Part shown: positions 8,871 to 16,989 of the stretch, one piece after another
How positions within the stretch are numbered: the first letter of the stretch is position 1
Layout: each line of letters opens with the position of its first letter
Assembly (NCBI RefSeq): GCF_014656375.1
Contig: NZ_BNCH01000005.1
Coordinates: forward strand, 124,001 to 188,000
Length of the DNA: 64,000 nucleotides
From: Aliiroseovarius zhejiangensis
GTDB taxonomy: Bacteria > Pseudomonadota > Alphaproteobacteria > Rhodobacterales > Rhodobacteraceae
Direction: 5' to 3'
Position numbers and translations under genes: made by a program
Notes under the pieces: generated by a model
Database searches by the model: none
Seen by the model: only the letters and a program-made list of their open reading frames with translations
What the model was told of the DNA's origin: nothing

Positions 8871-9467
8871 ATGCCCAAACAACCCCGCGCATGGCAACGG
8901 ATGCTGTCCGGTCGTCGTCTGGACCTGCTGGATCCGACACCGATGGATATCGAGATCGAGGATATCGCCCACGGTCTGGCGTTCGTCGCGCGCTGGAACG
9001 GGCAGACCTTTGGGGATTTCCCCTACTCGGTGGCCGAACATTCGCTGCTGGTCGAAACGCTCTATTCCCGCATGAATCCCAATGCGCCGGTGAAGTGGCG
9101 GATGGCTGCCCTCTTGCATGATGCGCCGGAATACGTGATCGGCGACATGATATCGCCCGTCAAATCGGCGGTTGGCCCGGCATATGGAGAGCTTGATGAT
9201 CGCCTGATGGCGGCCATTCACATCAAATTCGGCCTGCCTGCCAAGCTGCCCGAGACCGTCAAAAAGGCGATCAAGAAGGCGGATCGAATCTCGGCCTGGC
9301 TTGAGGCGACCCAGATCGCAGGCTTCTCGGTCGCGGAATCCAACAGATTTTTCGGCACACCTAACGCCGAGCAGATCAAGGGGTTGTCCATTGCGCTCCG
9401 CCCCCCGGCCGAGGTGCGGCGCGACTTCACCAGACGACACGAAGATCTGCTGGGACAGATGACATGA
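8871..9467 (+). CDS. HD-domain hydrolase (YfbR/5'-nucleotidase-like)
   Basis: A 198-residue HD-superfamily metal-dependent phosphohydrolase. The metal ligands appear as VAEHSLLV (His), [14 protein letters not shown] (His-Asp pair) and a later KKADR segment. This arrangement resembles YfbR-type 5'-deoxynucleotidases, but substrate cannot be read from sequence. GAGGAG precedes the ATG. It is divergent from ahcY with about 135 bp between them and overlaps the following GNAT gene by 4 bases. Confidence 0.8.
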   Translation: MPKQPRAWQRMLSGRRLDLLDPTPMDIEIEDIAHGLAFVARWNGQTFGDFPYSVAEHSLLVETLYSRMNPNAPVKWRMAALLHDAPEYVIGDMISPVKSAVGPAYGELDDRLMAAIHIKFGLPAKLPETVKKAIKKADRISAWLEATQIAGFSVAESNRFFGTPNAEQIKGLSIALRPPAEVRRDFTRRHEDLLGQMT

Positions 9468-9970
9468 TCACCACCCGGCAAGCCCGTGCCGGGGATGCGC
9501 TGGCCATGTGTGATGTGATCAATCCGATCATTCGGGAAGGGTCCACGACGGCGCACCGGTCAGAGTTTGACGCAGAGCGGATGTGCGCCACGCATATCGA
9601 CGCGCCGCGGCTGATCCGCACGACGCTGGCATTTGACGGCGATGACCTGCTGGGGTTTCAACTGCTGGAATGGGCCGACCCGGACTATGATGGACCAGAG
9701 GCCTTACCCGATGACTGGGCCGTGATCGCGAGCTTCGTTCGCAGCGGGTTGCAGGGCCGTGGTGTGGGGCAGGTGCTGTGGCGGGACACACTTTTGGCCG
9801 CGAAACGGGCAAATGTACGGGCCATAGACGCCAGCATCCGAACTGATAACGAGCCGGGCTTGGCCTACTACGCAAAGCTCGGATTCAGAGACTATTCCAG
9901 CATAAACGGCATGGTATTGTCGGATGGAACGGTGGTCGACAAGACCCGCAAACGGTTCGATATCGCCTAA
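9464..9970 (+). CDS. GNAT family N-acetyltransferase
   Basis: A 168-residue single GNAT domain. The acetyl-CoA pyrophosphate loop appears as [13 protein letters not shown] (about residues 94-106), and the C-terminal [16 protein letters not shown] is the usual motif B region. The N-terminal [23 protein letters not shown] resembles PhnO/phosphinothricin-acetyltransferase-like members, but the acceptor is unknown. It is translationally coupled (ATGA) to the HD hydrolase and overlaps the convergent lipoprotein gene by 4 bases. Confidence 0.85.
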   Translation: MITTRQARAGDALAMCDVINPIIREGSTTAHRSEFDAERMCATHIDAPRLIRTTLAFDGDDLLGFQLLEWADPDYDGPEALPDDWAVIASFVRSGLQGRGVGQVLWRDTLLAAKRANVRAIDASIRTDNEPGLAYYAKLGFRDYSSINGMVLSDGTVVDKTRKRFDIA

Positions 9971-10299
9971 GCGCAGGTTTGGCCCTGCCGCCCGGTTGCA
10001 TCGCGCCAGCCCAAGAACCGTTCCCGCGAAAAGGTCAGAATCAGATCATTCCATTGCAACTGCTGCGCAATGCTTGCGGGGCAACCTGAAAGCGGCAGCA
10101 CCTCATGCCGGCCAAGTTCGCGGTCCAGCGCCGGCACGACGCCTTTGGGCGAACGTCCGAAGTCTATGCGCTTGTTCACCGGATCAACCTGTAGCCCGGC
10201 GGCATCCGGGCGAATGACCACCGCGCTGCGCGTCGGCGCTGGCGCCACGCAGGCGGTCAGTCCAACCATCATCACGACAGCACCAAGACACCGCATCAC
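9967..10299 (-). CDS. Small lipoprotein of unknown function
   Basis: A 110-residue protein with a type II signal: MMRCLGAVVMMVGLTAC, lipobox GLTAC with Cys17 as the lipidation site. The mature part holds no motif I recognise; two further cysteines (in SGCPAS and at the C-terminal TCA) could form a disulphide. Its start overlaps the regA stop by 4 bases, so it is cotranscribed behind regA, where Rhodobacter species carry hvrA instead. A redox role is therefore only a positional suggestion. Confidence 0.7.
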   Translation of the reverse strand: MMRCLGAVVMMVGLTACVAPAPTRSAVVIRPDAAGLQVDPVNKRIDFGRSPKGVVPALDRELGRHEVLPLSGCPASIAQQLQWNDLILTFSRERFLGWRDATGRQGQTCA

Positions 10300-10850
10300 T
10301 TCGGGCTGCGCTTGGCTAGGATGCGTTGCAGGGTGCGGCGGTGCATGTTCAGACGCCGCGCGGTTTCCGAGACATTGCGGTCACACAGTTCATAGACCCG
10401 CTGAATATGTTCCCACCGGACCCGGTCTGCCGACATAGGGTTTTCCGGCGGTGGTGGCATGGCGTCCGATTTCGCCAACAGCGCATTCATCACGTCATTT
10501 GCATCAGCGGGCTTCGACAGATAGTCATTCGCCCCGATTTTCACCGCCGAAACCGCCGTGGCAATCGCGCCGTAACCGGTCAGAACCACGATCCGGGCAT
10601 CGGGGCGCTTTTCGCGAATGGTTTCAACCACGTCCAGCCCGTTGCCATCCTCAAGCCGCAAGTCAACCACGGCATAGGCTGGCGGGCGAGCAGTGGCGAT
10701 GGCCTTGCCAGCCGCGACGGATCCGGCCGTTTCGGGTGCAAACCCGCGTTTCTCCATCGCCCGCGCCAGTCGGCGCAGGAACGGTTCGTCGTCATCGACA
10801 AGCAGCAGGGATGCGTCCTCACCGATCGCTTCAAGTTCCTGTGCCGTCAT
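10296..10850 (-). CDS. regA: Redox response regulator RegA/PrrA/ActR
   Basis: DNA-binding response regulator of the RegB-RegA global redox system, which controls photosynthesis, CO2 and nitrogen fixation and respiratory genes in alphaproteobacteria. The receiver domain (residues 14-125) has the acidic pocket LLVDDDEPF, phospho-acceptor Asp in AVVDLRLEDG, and the lysine in YLSKPAD. A proline linker (PPPPEN) leads to a Fis-type helix-turn-helix ending ETARRLNMHRRTLQRIL. The 184-residue length is exact for the family. It is followed by the lipoprotein gene and lies downstream of senC. Confidence 0.96.
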   Translation of the reverse strand: MTAQELEAIGEDASLLLVDDDEPFLRRLARAMEKRGFAPETAGSVAAGKAIATARPPAYAVVDLRLEDGNGLDVVETIREKRPDARIVVLTGYGAIATAVSAVKIGANDYLSKPADANDVMNALLAKSDAMPPPPENPMSADRVRWEHIQRVYELCDRNVSETARRLNMHRRTLQRILAKRSPK

Positions 10851-10933
10851 CAGACCAACCTCCGGTTCGCGTCTTATTCAACTTTACCTATGCGTTTCGC
10901 ACCGTAAGGTCAATTTCAACGCACCGAAACCGG

Positions 10934-11563
10934 CTATTTCTCCGAGGCGTCGATGAAGCACCCCACCCGGTCGGCCATCTGTTCCGGCGTCTCGTCGCGT
11001 TTGAAGAAATCGGCAAACCCGGTGTCAGGGAACATCAGATAGGTGAAGGTGGAATGATCCATCAGGTAATAATCTTCCTGCCCTTCTTCGGGTTCCTGCT
11101 TGCGGTAATAGGTTTTATAGGCCTGGCTGGCGGCTTTCACCTGCTCAGGCGTGCCGGTCAGCCCGATCATATCCTCGTGCATATAGCTGGTGAAATCGGC
11201 CAGATGCTCGGGCGTGTCGCGCTCGGGGTCGATCGAGATGAACGCCGACTGAATATCATAGCCGCGATCCTGCAACAGGCGCATCGCCTCGGCGTTGCGC
11301 GCATTGTCCAGCGGGCAGACATCCGGGCAGAACGTATAACCGAAATAGACCAGGGTCGGCTTTGTGATCACATCCTTGTCGGTCACAAGCTTGCCAGTTT
11401 CATCGGTCAGCTCGAACGGGCCACCGATAGAGGCGACCCCGGTGCCCACCGCGCCGGCCCGACACTGGGCAAACTTGTCGACCTCGCCGGTGGTGACATA
11501 CCAGGTCACACCCACAAGCGCGGCGATGGCCACGGCCCCGGTTACGGCATAAATTCGCATCAT
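10934..11563 (-). CDS. senC: SCO1/SenC/PrrC family copper chaperone
   Basis: Membrane-anchored thioredoxin-fold protein for copper delivery to cytochrome oxidase and, in Rhodobacter, signalling to RegB. One N-terminal membrane segment (residues 4-24), then the copper site CPDVCP (about residue 79) and the conserved His in YLMDHST. 209 residues, normal. Alternative starts are the two adjacent ATGs; AGGAGAG stands just before. It lies between regA and divergent regB, the arrangement known from Rhodobacter. Confidence 0.95.
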   Translation of the reverse strand: MMRIYAVTGAVAIAALVGVTWYVTTGEVDKFAQCRAGAVGTGVASIGGPFELTDETGKLVTDKDVITKPTLVYFGYTFCPDVCPLDNARNAEAMRLLQDRGYDIQSAFISIDPERDTPEHLADFTSYMHEDMIGLTGTPEQVKAASQAYKTYYRKQEPEEGQEDYYLMDHSTFTYLMFPDTGFADFFKRDETPEQMADRVGCFIDASEK

Positions 11564-11655
11564 CGGCTCTCTCCTTCAGAACGTGTCGGCATTGATCCGA
11601 TTTTTCCGCAGGACTAACAAGGGATCACAATGACGCAACCCGAAACAAGCAGGCG

Positions 11656-13083
11656 ATGGATCACATGAGCGAGAACAGCACAGGCCCCCTGACCCACCGC
11701 ATGTTTCAAGGGGACGGAGAGATCCTGCCGGGCCGCTGGGTGCGCCTGCGAACGTTGGTCGTGCTGCGCTGGGCGGCGATCTTCGGTCAGATCGCGGCCA
11801 TCATCGTGTCGATTTACGTGTTCTCGCTGCAAATCCCACTGGGTCTGGCGGCGGTGGCGATCGGCCTGGCCGTGATTGCCAATCTGGTCTCGCTGACCGT
11901 GTTTCCCAAGAACGCCCGCCTGAACGAACGGGACGCCACAGGTATGCTTCTGTTCGACACGCTGCAACTGGCCTTCATGGTGTATCTGGCGGGCGGGCTT
12001 CACAACCCGTTTATGGTGCTGATCGTGGCTCCTGTCACCGTGGCCGCAACCGCGCTGTCGACCCGCGCGACCGTGATTGTCGGCAGCGTCGCCATCGCCG
12101 CCACCACGGCGGTCGCGGATTTCAACATTCCGCTGCACACACGCGGCGGCACGGTGGTGCTGATGCCCGATCTTTTCGTGTTTGGCATCTGGGTCGCCGT
12201 GGTGACCTCGATCGGCTTTGTTGGTCTCTATACCCGCAGAATTTCATCTGAAATGCGGTCGATGTCCGAGGCCCTTCTGGCCACGCAAATGGCCCTGTCG
12301 CGCGAACAGAAACTGACGGATCTTGGCGGTGTCGTGGCCGCCGCCGCCCATGAACTTGGCACGCCGCTGGCCACCATCAAGCTGGTTGCATCCGAGATGG
12401 TGGACGAACTGGGCGATCAGACCGAGCTGCGCGAAGACGCGGCCCTGATCGGACAACAGGCCGACCGTTGTCGCGATATTCTTCAGTCGATGGGTCGGGC
12501 GGGCAAGGACGACATGCTGATGAAAAGCGTGCCACTTGTGACCTTGGTCGAAGAAGCCGCCGAGCCGCATGTCAACCGGGGCAAAACACTGGAAGTCGCG
12601 GTCATGTCTCAGTTGAACGACCCGGCGGATGAACCCGTCGTTGCGCGCCGTCCCGAAATCATTCACGGCCTGCGCAACCTGATTCAGAACGCGGTGGATT
12701 TCGCCACCACCACGGTCTGGATCGAAATCGACTGGACCCACGACGAGATCAAGTTACGGATCATTGACGACGGGCGCGGGTATTCTCCGCAGGTGATCGG
12801 CTGGATCGGCGATCCTTTCATTCGCGGCAAGAAGCCCGCCCAGGACAAGGGTCAGCGCCGGGAATACAAAGGTATGGGGCTGGGCCTGTTCATCGCCAAG
12901 ACTCTGCTGGAGCGCACCGGCGCAAAGCTGAGCTTTGCCAACGGCACCGAACCCTATACAGGCCGGCCGCATCCGCGCGAAAAATCCGGCGCCATCGCCC
13001 AGGTGGTCTGGCCCCGCGACACGGACGGAATCGAATACCGACCAACCCAGGGCGGGTTGGGCGAAAACATCCCCTTCGGCTGA
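11656..13083 (+). CDS. regB: Sensor histidine kinase RegB/PrrB
   Basis: Membrane redox sensor kinase that phosphorylates RegA. About six membrane segments fill residues 25-190; the quinone-sensing motif appears as GGLHNPF (about residue 118). The H-box is AAAHELGTPLATIKL, and the redox-active cysteine is present in QADRCRDI. The N box (NLIQNAVDFA) and G boxes (DDGRGY, GMGLGLF) complete the ATPase domain. A second ATG nine bases downstream is an equally possible start. It is divergent from senC-regA with about 90 bp between them. Confidence 0.96.
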   Translation: MDHMSENSTGPLTHRMFQGDGEILPGRWVRLRTLVVLRWAAIFGQIAAIIVSIYVFSLQIPLGLAAVAIGLAVIANLVSLTVFPKNARLNERDATGMLLFDTLQLAFMVYLAGGLHNPFMVLIVAPVTVAATALSTRATVIVGSVAIAATTAVADFNIPLHTRGGTVVLMPDLFVFGIWVAVVTSIGFVGLYTRRISSEMRSMSEALLATQMALSREQKLTDLGGVVAAAAHELGTPLATIKLVASEMVDELGDQTELREDAALIGQQADRCRDILQSMGRAGKDDMLMKSVPLVTLVEEAAEPHVNRGKTLEVAVMSQLNDPADEPVVARRPEIIHGLRNLIQNAVDFATTTVWIEIDWTHDEIKLRIIDDGRGYSPQVIGWIGDPFIRGKKPAQDKGQRREYKGMGLGLFIAKTLLERTGAKLSFANGTEPYTGRPHPREKSGAIAQVVWPRDTDGIEYRPTQGGLGENIPFG

Positions 13084-13094
13084 ATGCGCTCAGG

Positions 13095-13110
13095 TTAAAA
13101 CTTCATTAAC
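13095..13110. promoter_or_regulatory. CtrA full-site motif TTAA-N7-TTAAC upstream of the DivL-like gene
   Basis: An exact match to the CtrA consensus lies in the short regB to divL-like gap, about 75-90 bases before the chosen start. It implies that the gene has its own CtrA-controlled promoter rather than relying only on read-through from regB. Inference from motif. Confidence 0.6.
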
Positions 13111-13182
13111 CAACCCGCGACTAGGGTGTTCCTCACTGCCGATGGCGGCGCAATGGGTGCGCCAGGGCGGAAAGGGGCAAAG

Positions 13183-14766
13183 ATGGTCAACACTCTGCTT
13201 ATTATCGGGATCGTCCTGGTCGCATTCCTGACCGCGCTTGTCGCGCTTCTAGCTCTGTCGTGGGTGGAAACAAGGCGGCGCAAAAGCCTGCGTGACGATG
13301 CAGCGGCCAGCGATGGGCAACTGGTGTTCCTGTTCGACGATGAAACCCTGTGCGACGCTACACCGACCGCACGGCAAATGATGCTGGCCGGTCGCCCTGC
13401 CGGGCCTGAATCCGATTGGCAACGGTTCGCACAGCTTCTGCACAACCGGTTTCCCGACCTGACCCGGCATATGGGCGATCTGGCCGATCTTGGAACGCTG
13501 TCGCTGACATCGACCGACGGCAGCAACCGGATCATCGCAGAATGGCGGGACGGGCTGGCACGCATCGAACTGATCGACCGCGAAAGTCATGCCCCAACAA
13601 AAGCCATGGACCGGCTGAGCTTTGACGCAATGCAGCACGAGTTGGAAAGCCTGCGCGCCACATCCGAGCATCTGCCCCTGATGGTCTGGCGCGAGGATGC
13701 AGGCGGCGCCATCACCTGGGCCAACAAATCCTATCTGGACCTTGCCGAACGGATGACCGAACCCGATGACCTGGCCACCTGGCCGCCGCTGAAGATGTTT
13801 CAGCAAGGCCAATTTAAGGACGCGCAGGATCTGAAGCAACCGGGCCGCGTCGCAATCCAGTTTCCCGGCGATGATACCCGGCATTGGTTTGACCTGCACG
13901 AGGCCGAGTTGGGCAATGATAGGCTCTATACGGCCGTTCCCGCAGACCGGATCGTCCAGGCCGAGACCTCGCGAAACGAGTTCATCACCACCCTGACCAA
14001 GACCTTCGCGCATCTGCCCATCGGGCTTGCGATATTCGACCGCAAACGGCAATTGACGCTTTTCAACCCGGCCCTGACCGATCTGGTGGCATTGCCGGTC
14101 GACTTTCTGGTCGGGCGCCCCACCCTGTCAGGGTTTCTGGACCGACTGCGCGAAAAACGCATGATGCCCGAACCGAAAGACTATATTTCGTGGCGCCAGC
14201 AGATGTCCGACCTTGAGGCAGCGGCGGTCAACGGAACTTACGAGGAAACATGGGCGCTGCCCACCGGGCAGACCTACCGCGTGACCGGACGCCCCCATCC
14301 CGATGGGGCCGTCGCCTTCCTGTTCGAAGACATCAGCTCGGAAATTTCCCTGACCCGCCGCTTCCGGGCCGAGCTTGAAATGGGCCAGGCCGCCCTGGAC
14401 GGGATGGATCATGCCATCGCGATCTTCAACGCCGGGGGCGTCCTGGCGATGTCAAACAAGGCCTACAGCACCCTTTGGCAGAACGATCCGTCTGTCACAT
14501 TGGGTGACATCAACCTGGGCGACGCTGTCAAAACATGGCGCGCGGCCTGTGGGGACACGCCTTTGTGGCAGTCGCTGAAAGAATTCATCGCCACAAGCGG
14601 CGAGCGATCCGAGTGGCACCAACCTGTGGCACTGTCGGACGGGCGCCAGCTGACCTGCTTTGTCACGCCGATGATGCGCGGGGCAACCATGGTGCGTTTC
14701 GCCGCCTCTGCGACCGAAACCCTGCCCATCGTGAACCGCGACAGGTTCGTGACCGCAAACGCGTGA
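13183..14766 (+). CDS. divL: Membrane PAS-domain protein, DivL-like (no kinase domain)
   Basis: A 527-residue protein with one N-terminal membrane helix (residues 1-26) and three PAS-like units, about 155-235, 270-390 (AHLPIGLAIFDRKRQLT, FLFEDISSEISLTRRFR) and 405-515 (GMDHAIAIFNAGG). There is no histidine-kinase H-box or ATPase domain. The position immediately before tsaE-amgK-murU-addB is where Caulobacter has divL, and R. capsulatus DivL is described as a PAS-domain protein regulating CckA-ChpT-CtrA. The start at 13183 was chosen because it opens into the membrane helix behind AAGGGG; an ORF extends to 13126. Confidence 0.72.
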   Translation: MVNTLLIIGIVLVAFLTALVALLALSWVETRRRKSLRDDAAASDGQLVFLFDDETLCDATPTARQMMLAGRPAGPESDWQRFAQLLHNRFPDLTRHMGDLADLGTLSLTSTDGSNRIIAEWRDGLARIELIDRESHAPTKAMDRLSFDAMQHELESLRATSEHLPLMVWREDAGGAITWANKSYLDLAERMTEPDDLATWPPLKMFQQGQFKDAQDLKQPGRVAIQFPGDDTRHWFDLHEAELGNDRLYTAVPADRIVQAETSRNEFITTLTKTFAHLPIGLAIFDRKRQLTLFNPALTDLVALPVDFLVGRPTLSGFLDRLREKRMMPEPKDYISWRQQMSDLEAAAVNGTYEETWALPTGQTYRVTGRPHPDGAVAFLFEDISSEISLTRRFRAELEMGQAALDGMDHAIAIFNAGGVLAMSNKAYSTLWQNDPSVTLGDINLGDAVKTWRAACGDTPLWQSLKEFIATSGERSEWHQPVALSDGRQLTCFVTPMMRGATMVRFAASATETLPIVNRDRFVTANA

Positions 14767-14807
14767 ACGGGCTTGCGTCACCCTGACAGAGGGATAAAAC
14801 TCCTGCC

Positions 14808-15305
14808 ATGTCGCAGGCGTTTTCTCACCAATTTCATTTCCCCTCACCGGATCACACCCGGCGATTTGCAGAGAATCTTTCGACCCGTCTTCGCAAAGGC
14901 GACGTGATCTTGCTGCAAGGCGGGATCGGCGCTGGCAAAACCCATTTCGCCCGGTCGCTGATTCAGGCATTGCAGGTTAGGACCGGCCAGATCGAAGATG
15001 TCCCATCCCCCACATTCACATTGGTCCAAACCTATGACCTTTCCCCGACCGAGGTCTGGCATGCCGATCTTTACCGGCTGACCCACCCGGACGAGGTTGA
15101 AGAGCTTGGTTTGACACAGGCCTTTCAGGAGGCCATCTGCCTTGTCGAATGGCCGGACCGGTTGGGCGACCTCTGGCCCGACAAGGCACTGCTTGTCTCT
15201 TTCACGCCGGTCGCCGAGGACGGGTGCGAGGACCATCGTGTGATCACATTCGAAGGTGATGCCGATACCTGGCGAAACCGTGTCCTGAAGTCTGTGCCCG
15301 CATGA
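14808..15305 (+). CDS. tsaE: tRNA threonylcarbamoyladenosine biosynthesis ATPase TsaE
   Basis: P-loop ATPase that supports the TsaB-TsaD complex in making t6A37 in tRNA. The Walker A is GGIGAGKTHFA (about residues 38-48), followed by the family motifs VPSPTFTLVQTY and HADLYRL, and WPDRLGDL. 165 residues, normal. Its stop overlaps the phosphotransferase start by 4 bases. It begins a run of overlapping genes through addA. Confidence 0.97.
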   Translation: MSQAFSHQFHFPSPDHTRRFAENLSTRLRKGDVILLQGGIGAGKTHFARSLIQALQVRTGQIEDVPSPTFTLVQTYDLSPTEVWHADLYRLTHPDEVEELGLTQAFQEAICLVEWPDRLGDLWPDKALLVSFTPVAEDGCEDHRVITFEGDADTWRNRVLKSVPA

Positions 15306-16315
15306 CTAAACGCGCGGATCAGATATCGCGGTTTCTGGCCAGTGCCGGTTGGCAATCTGCCACCATGTCGCCGATCACCGGCGATGCCTCGGCCCGGGTA
15401 TATCAGAGACTGTTTCACCCAAAAACACAACAAACCGCGATCCTGATGGACGCCTCGCCAGATCGCGCCGGTTCATCGGCGCCTTTCCTGGCAGTCGCCG
15501 AATATCTGAAACAGGCGGGTCTGTCGGCGCCGGTCGTGTTTGCACATGACATCGCGACCGGCTTTCTGCTGCTGGAGGATCTGGGCGACGATCTCTTCGC
15601 AAATGTGATCACAAACGATCCATCTCAGGAACGCCCGCTTTACGAAGCAGCCGTACATGTGATCTGCCATCTGCACGACCACCCCAATCCCGAGCTTCCA
15701 CCCCTTGGCCCGGCGCAAATGGCGCAAGCCACGGATCTGGCCTTCTTGCACTATCGGAAAACGCCGCGCGCGCAGCTAAGCGCCGACGCAGCCGAAGCGA
15801 TGGATGTGCTGCGGGATATGCTGGCGCGGCTGGATGATTTCAACAAGGTCTCGCTGCGTGATTATCATGCGGAAAACCTGATCTGGCTGCCCCAGCGCAG
15901 TGGCATCGCCCGCGTCGGACTGCTGGACTTTCAGGACGCGGTTCTGACCCATCCGGCCTATGACCTTATGTCGCTGATCCGGGATGCGCGGCGCGATGTC
16001 TCGCCTGCCATTGCCGACCACCTGATCACGATGTTCTGTCAGATCAATGGCCATGACGAAACCCGCTTCCGTGCCGAGGCAGCCCTGATCTCGGCCCAGC
16101 GCAACCTGCGGATTCTGGGCATCTTTGCCCGCCTGTCGCGCGTGATGGGCAAACCGCAATATGTCGATCTGATTCCACGGGTCTGGGCCAATTTGCAGAC
16201 CGATCTGTCCCACCCGTCGCTGTCGCGCTTGTCGGCGGCGCTAGGACCGCTGCTTCCCCCGCCAACTGAAGATTTCCTGCACCACCTGAGGACACCATGC
16301 CAGACGCCGTCATGA
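15302..16315 (+). CDS. amgK: Aminoglycoside-phosphotransferase-fold kinase, AmgK-like (N-acetylmuramate/GlcNAc kinase)
   Basis: A 337-residue kinase of the choline/aminoglycoside kinase fold: SGDAS-like N-lobe (ITGDASARVYQRL), catalytic loop LRDYHAENLIWL (about residue 187) and metal motif LLDFQDA. AmgK phosphorylates the anomeric carbon of MurNAc in peptidoglycan recycling. The assignment rests mainly on the directly overlapping nucleotidyltransferase downstream, the AmgK-MurU pair. It overlaps tsaE by 4 and murU by 19 bases. Confidence 0.8.
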   Translation: MTKRADQISRFLASAGWQSATMSPITGDASARVYQRLFHPKTQQTAILMDASPDRAGSSAPFLAVAEYLKQAGLSAPVVFAHDIATGFLLLEDLGDDLFANVITNDPSQERPLYEAAVHVICHLHDHPNPELPPLGPAQMAQATDLAFLHYRKTPRAQLSADAAEAMDVLRDMLARLDDFNKVSLRDYHAENLIWLPQRSGIARVGLLDFQDAVLTHPAYDLMSLIRDARRDVSPAIADHLITMFCQINGHDETRFRAEAALISAQRNLRILGIFARLSRVMGKPQYVDLIPRVWANLQTDLSHPSLSRLSAALGPLLPPPTEDFLHHLRTPCQTPS

Positions 16316-16989
16316 TTTTTGCCGCCGGGCTTGGCACGCGTATGGGCACGTTGACCCGGACGCTTCCAAAGCCACTGATCCCGGTTAACGGGAAGCCGTT
16401 AATTGACCACGCGCTGGCGCTGGTCGACGACAGTGCGATCGAGACTGTCGTTGTCAATCTGCACCACCTGGGCGATCAGATCGTCAATCACCTCGGCCAG
16501 CGCGATGTACGATATTCACGTGAAACGGATCAGCTTCTTGAAACCGGTGGTGGGTTGAAAAAGGCACTAAACCTTCTGAATAGCGATGCGGTGGTGACGT
16601 TGAATTCTGACGCGGTCTGGGCGGGGCCGAACCCGATAAAGGCATTGATGCAAGCATGGGATCCTGACCGAATGGACGCGCTCTTGATGCTGGTCACACC
16701 GAAAAATGCCATCGGCCACAAGGGCGAAGGCGATTTCATGATGGAAGCAAATGGCGCCCTGCGCCGGGGTGCAGGCCTGACCTATACCGGCTGTCAGATC
16801 ATCAAGACCCAGCCCGTCGCGTCGATTGCCGAAGACGTGTTTTCGCTCAACACCGTGTGGGACCAACTGTTGTCCAGAGGTCGCGTTTTCGGTCTGGAAC
16901 ACCAGGGGCGCTGGTGCGATGTTGGCCACCCCGAGGGGATCACCCTTGCCGAAACCATGCTAAGGGATACCAATGTTCGACCCAACTGA
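16297..16989 (+). CDS. murU: Nucleotidyltransferase, MurU-like (MurNAc-1-P uridylyltransferase)
   Basis: A 230-residue sugar-1-phosphate nucleotidyltransferase. The signature AAGLGTRM...LPKPLIPV occupies residues 8-28, with VTLNSDAVW as the metal Asp region and GRWCDVGHPEG near the end. With AmgK it would return MurNAc to UDP-MurNAc without de novo synthesis, a route known from Pseudomonas to lower fosfomycin sensitivity. A different sugar or nucleotide is possible. It overlaps addB by 17 bases. Confidence 0.8.
   Translation: MPDAVMIFAAGLGTRMGTLTRTLPKPLIPVNGKPLIDHALALVDDSAIETVVVNLHHLGDQIVNHLGQRDVRYSRETDQLLETGGGLKKALNLLNSDAVVTLNSDAVWAGPNPIKALMQAWDPDRMDALLMLVTPKNAIGHKGEGDFMMEANGALRRGAGLTYTGCQIIKTQPVASIAEDVFSLNTVWDQLLSRGRVFGLEHQGRWCDVGHPEGITLAETMLRDTNVRPN

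Noticed and set aside
8736-9440. 235-codon N-terminal extension of the ahcY frame
   Set aside because: It lies opposite the HD hydrolase and only mirrors its codon bias; the GTG at 8735 with GGAGAG gives the conserved ahcY N-terminus.
16511-16526. parS-like ATATTCACGTGAAACG in murU
   Set aside because: Four mismatches to the consensus and inside coding sequence far from the par locus.
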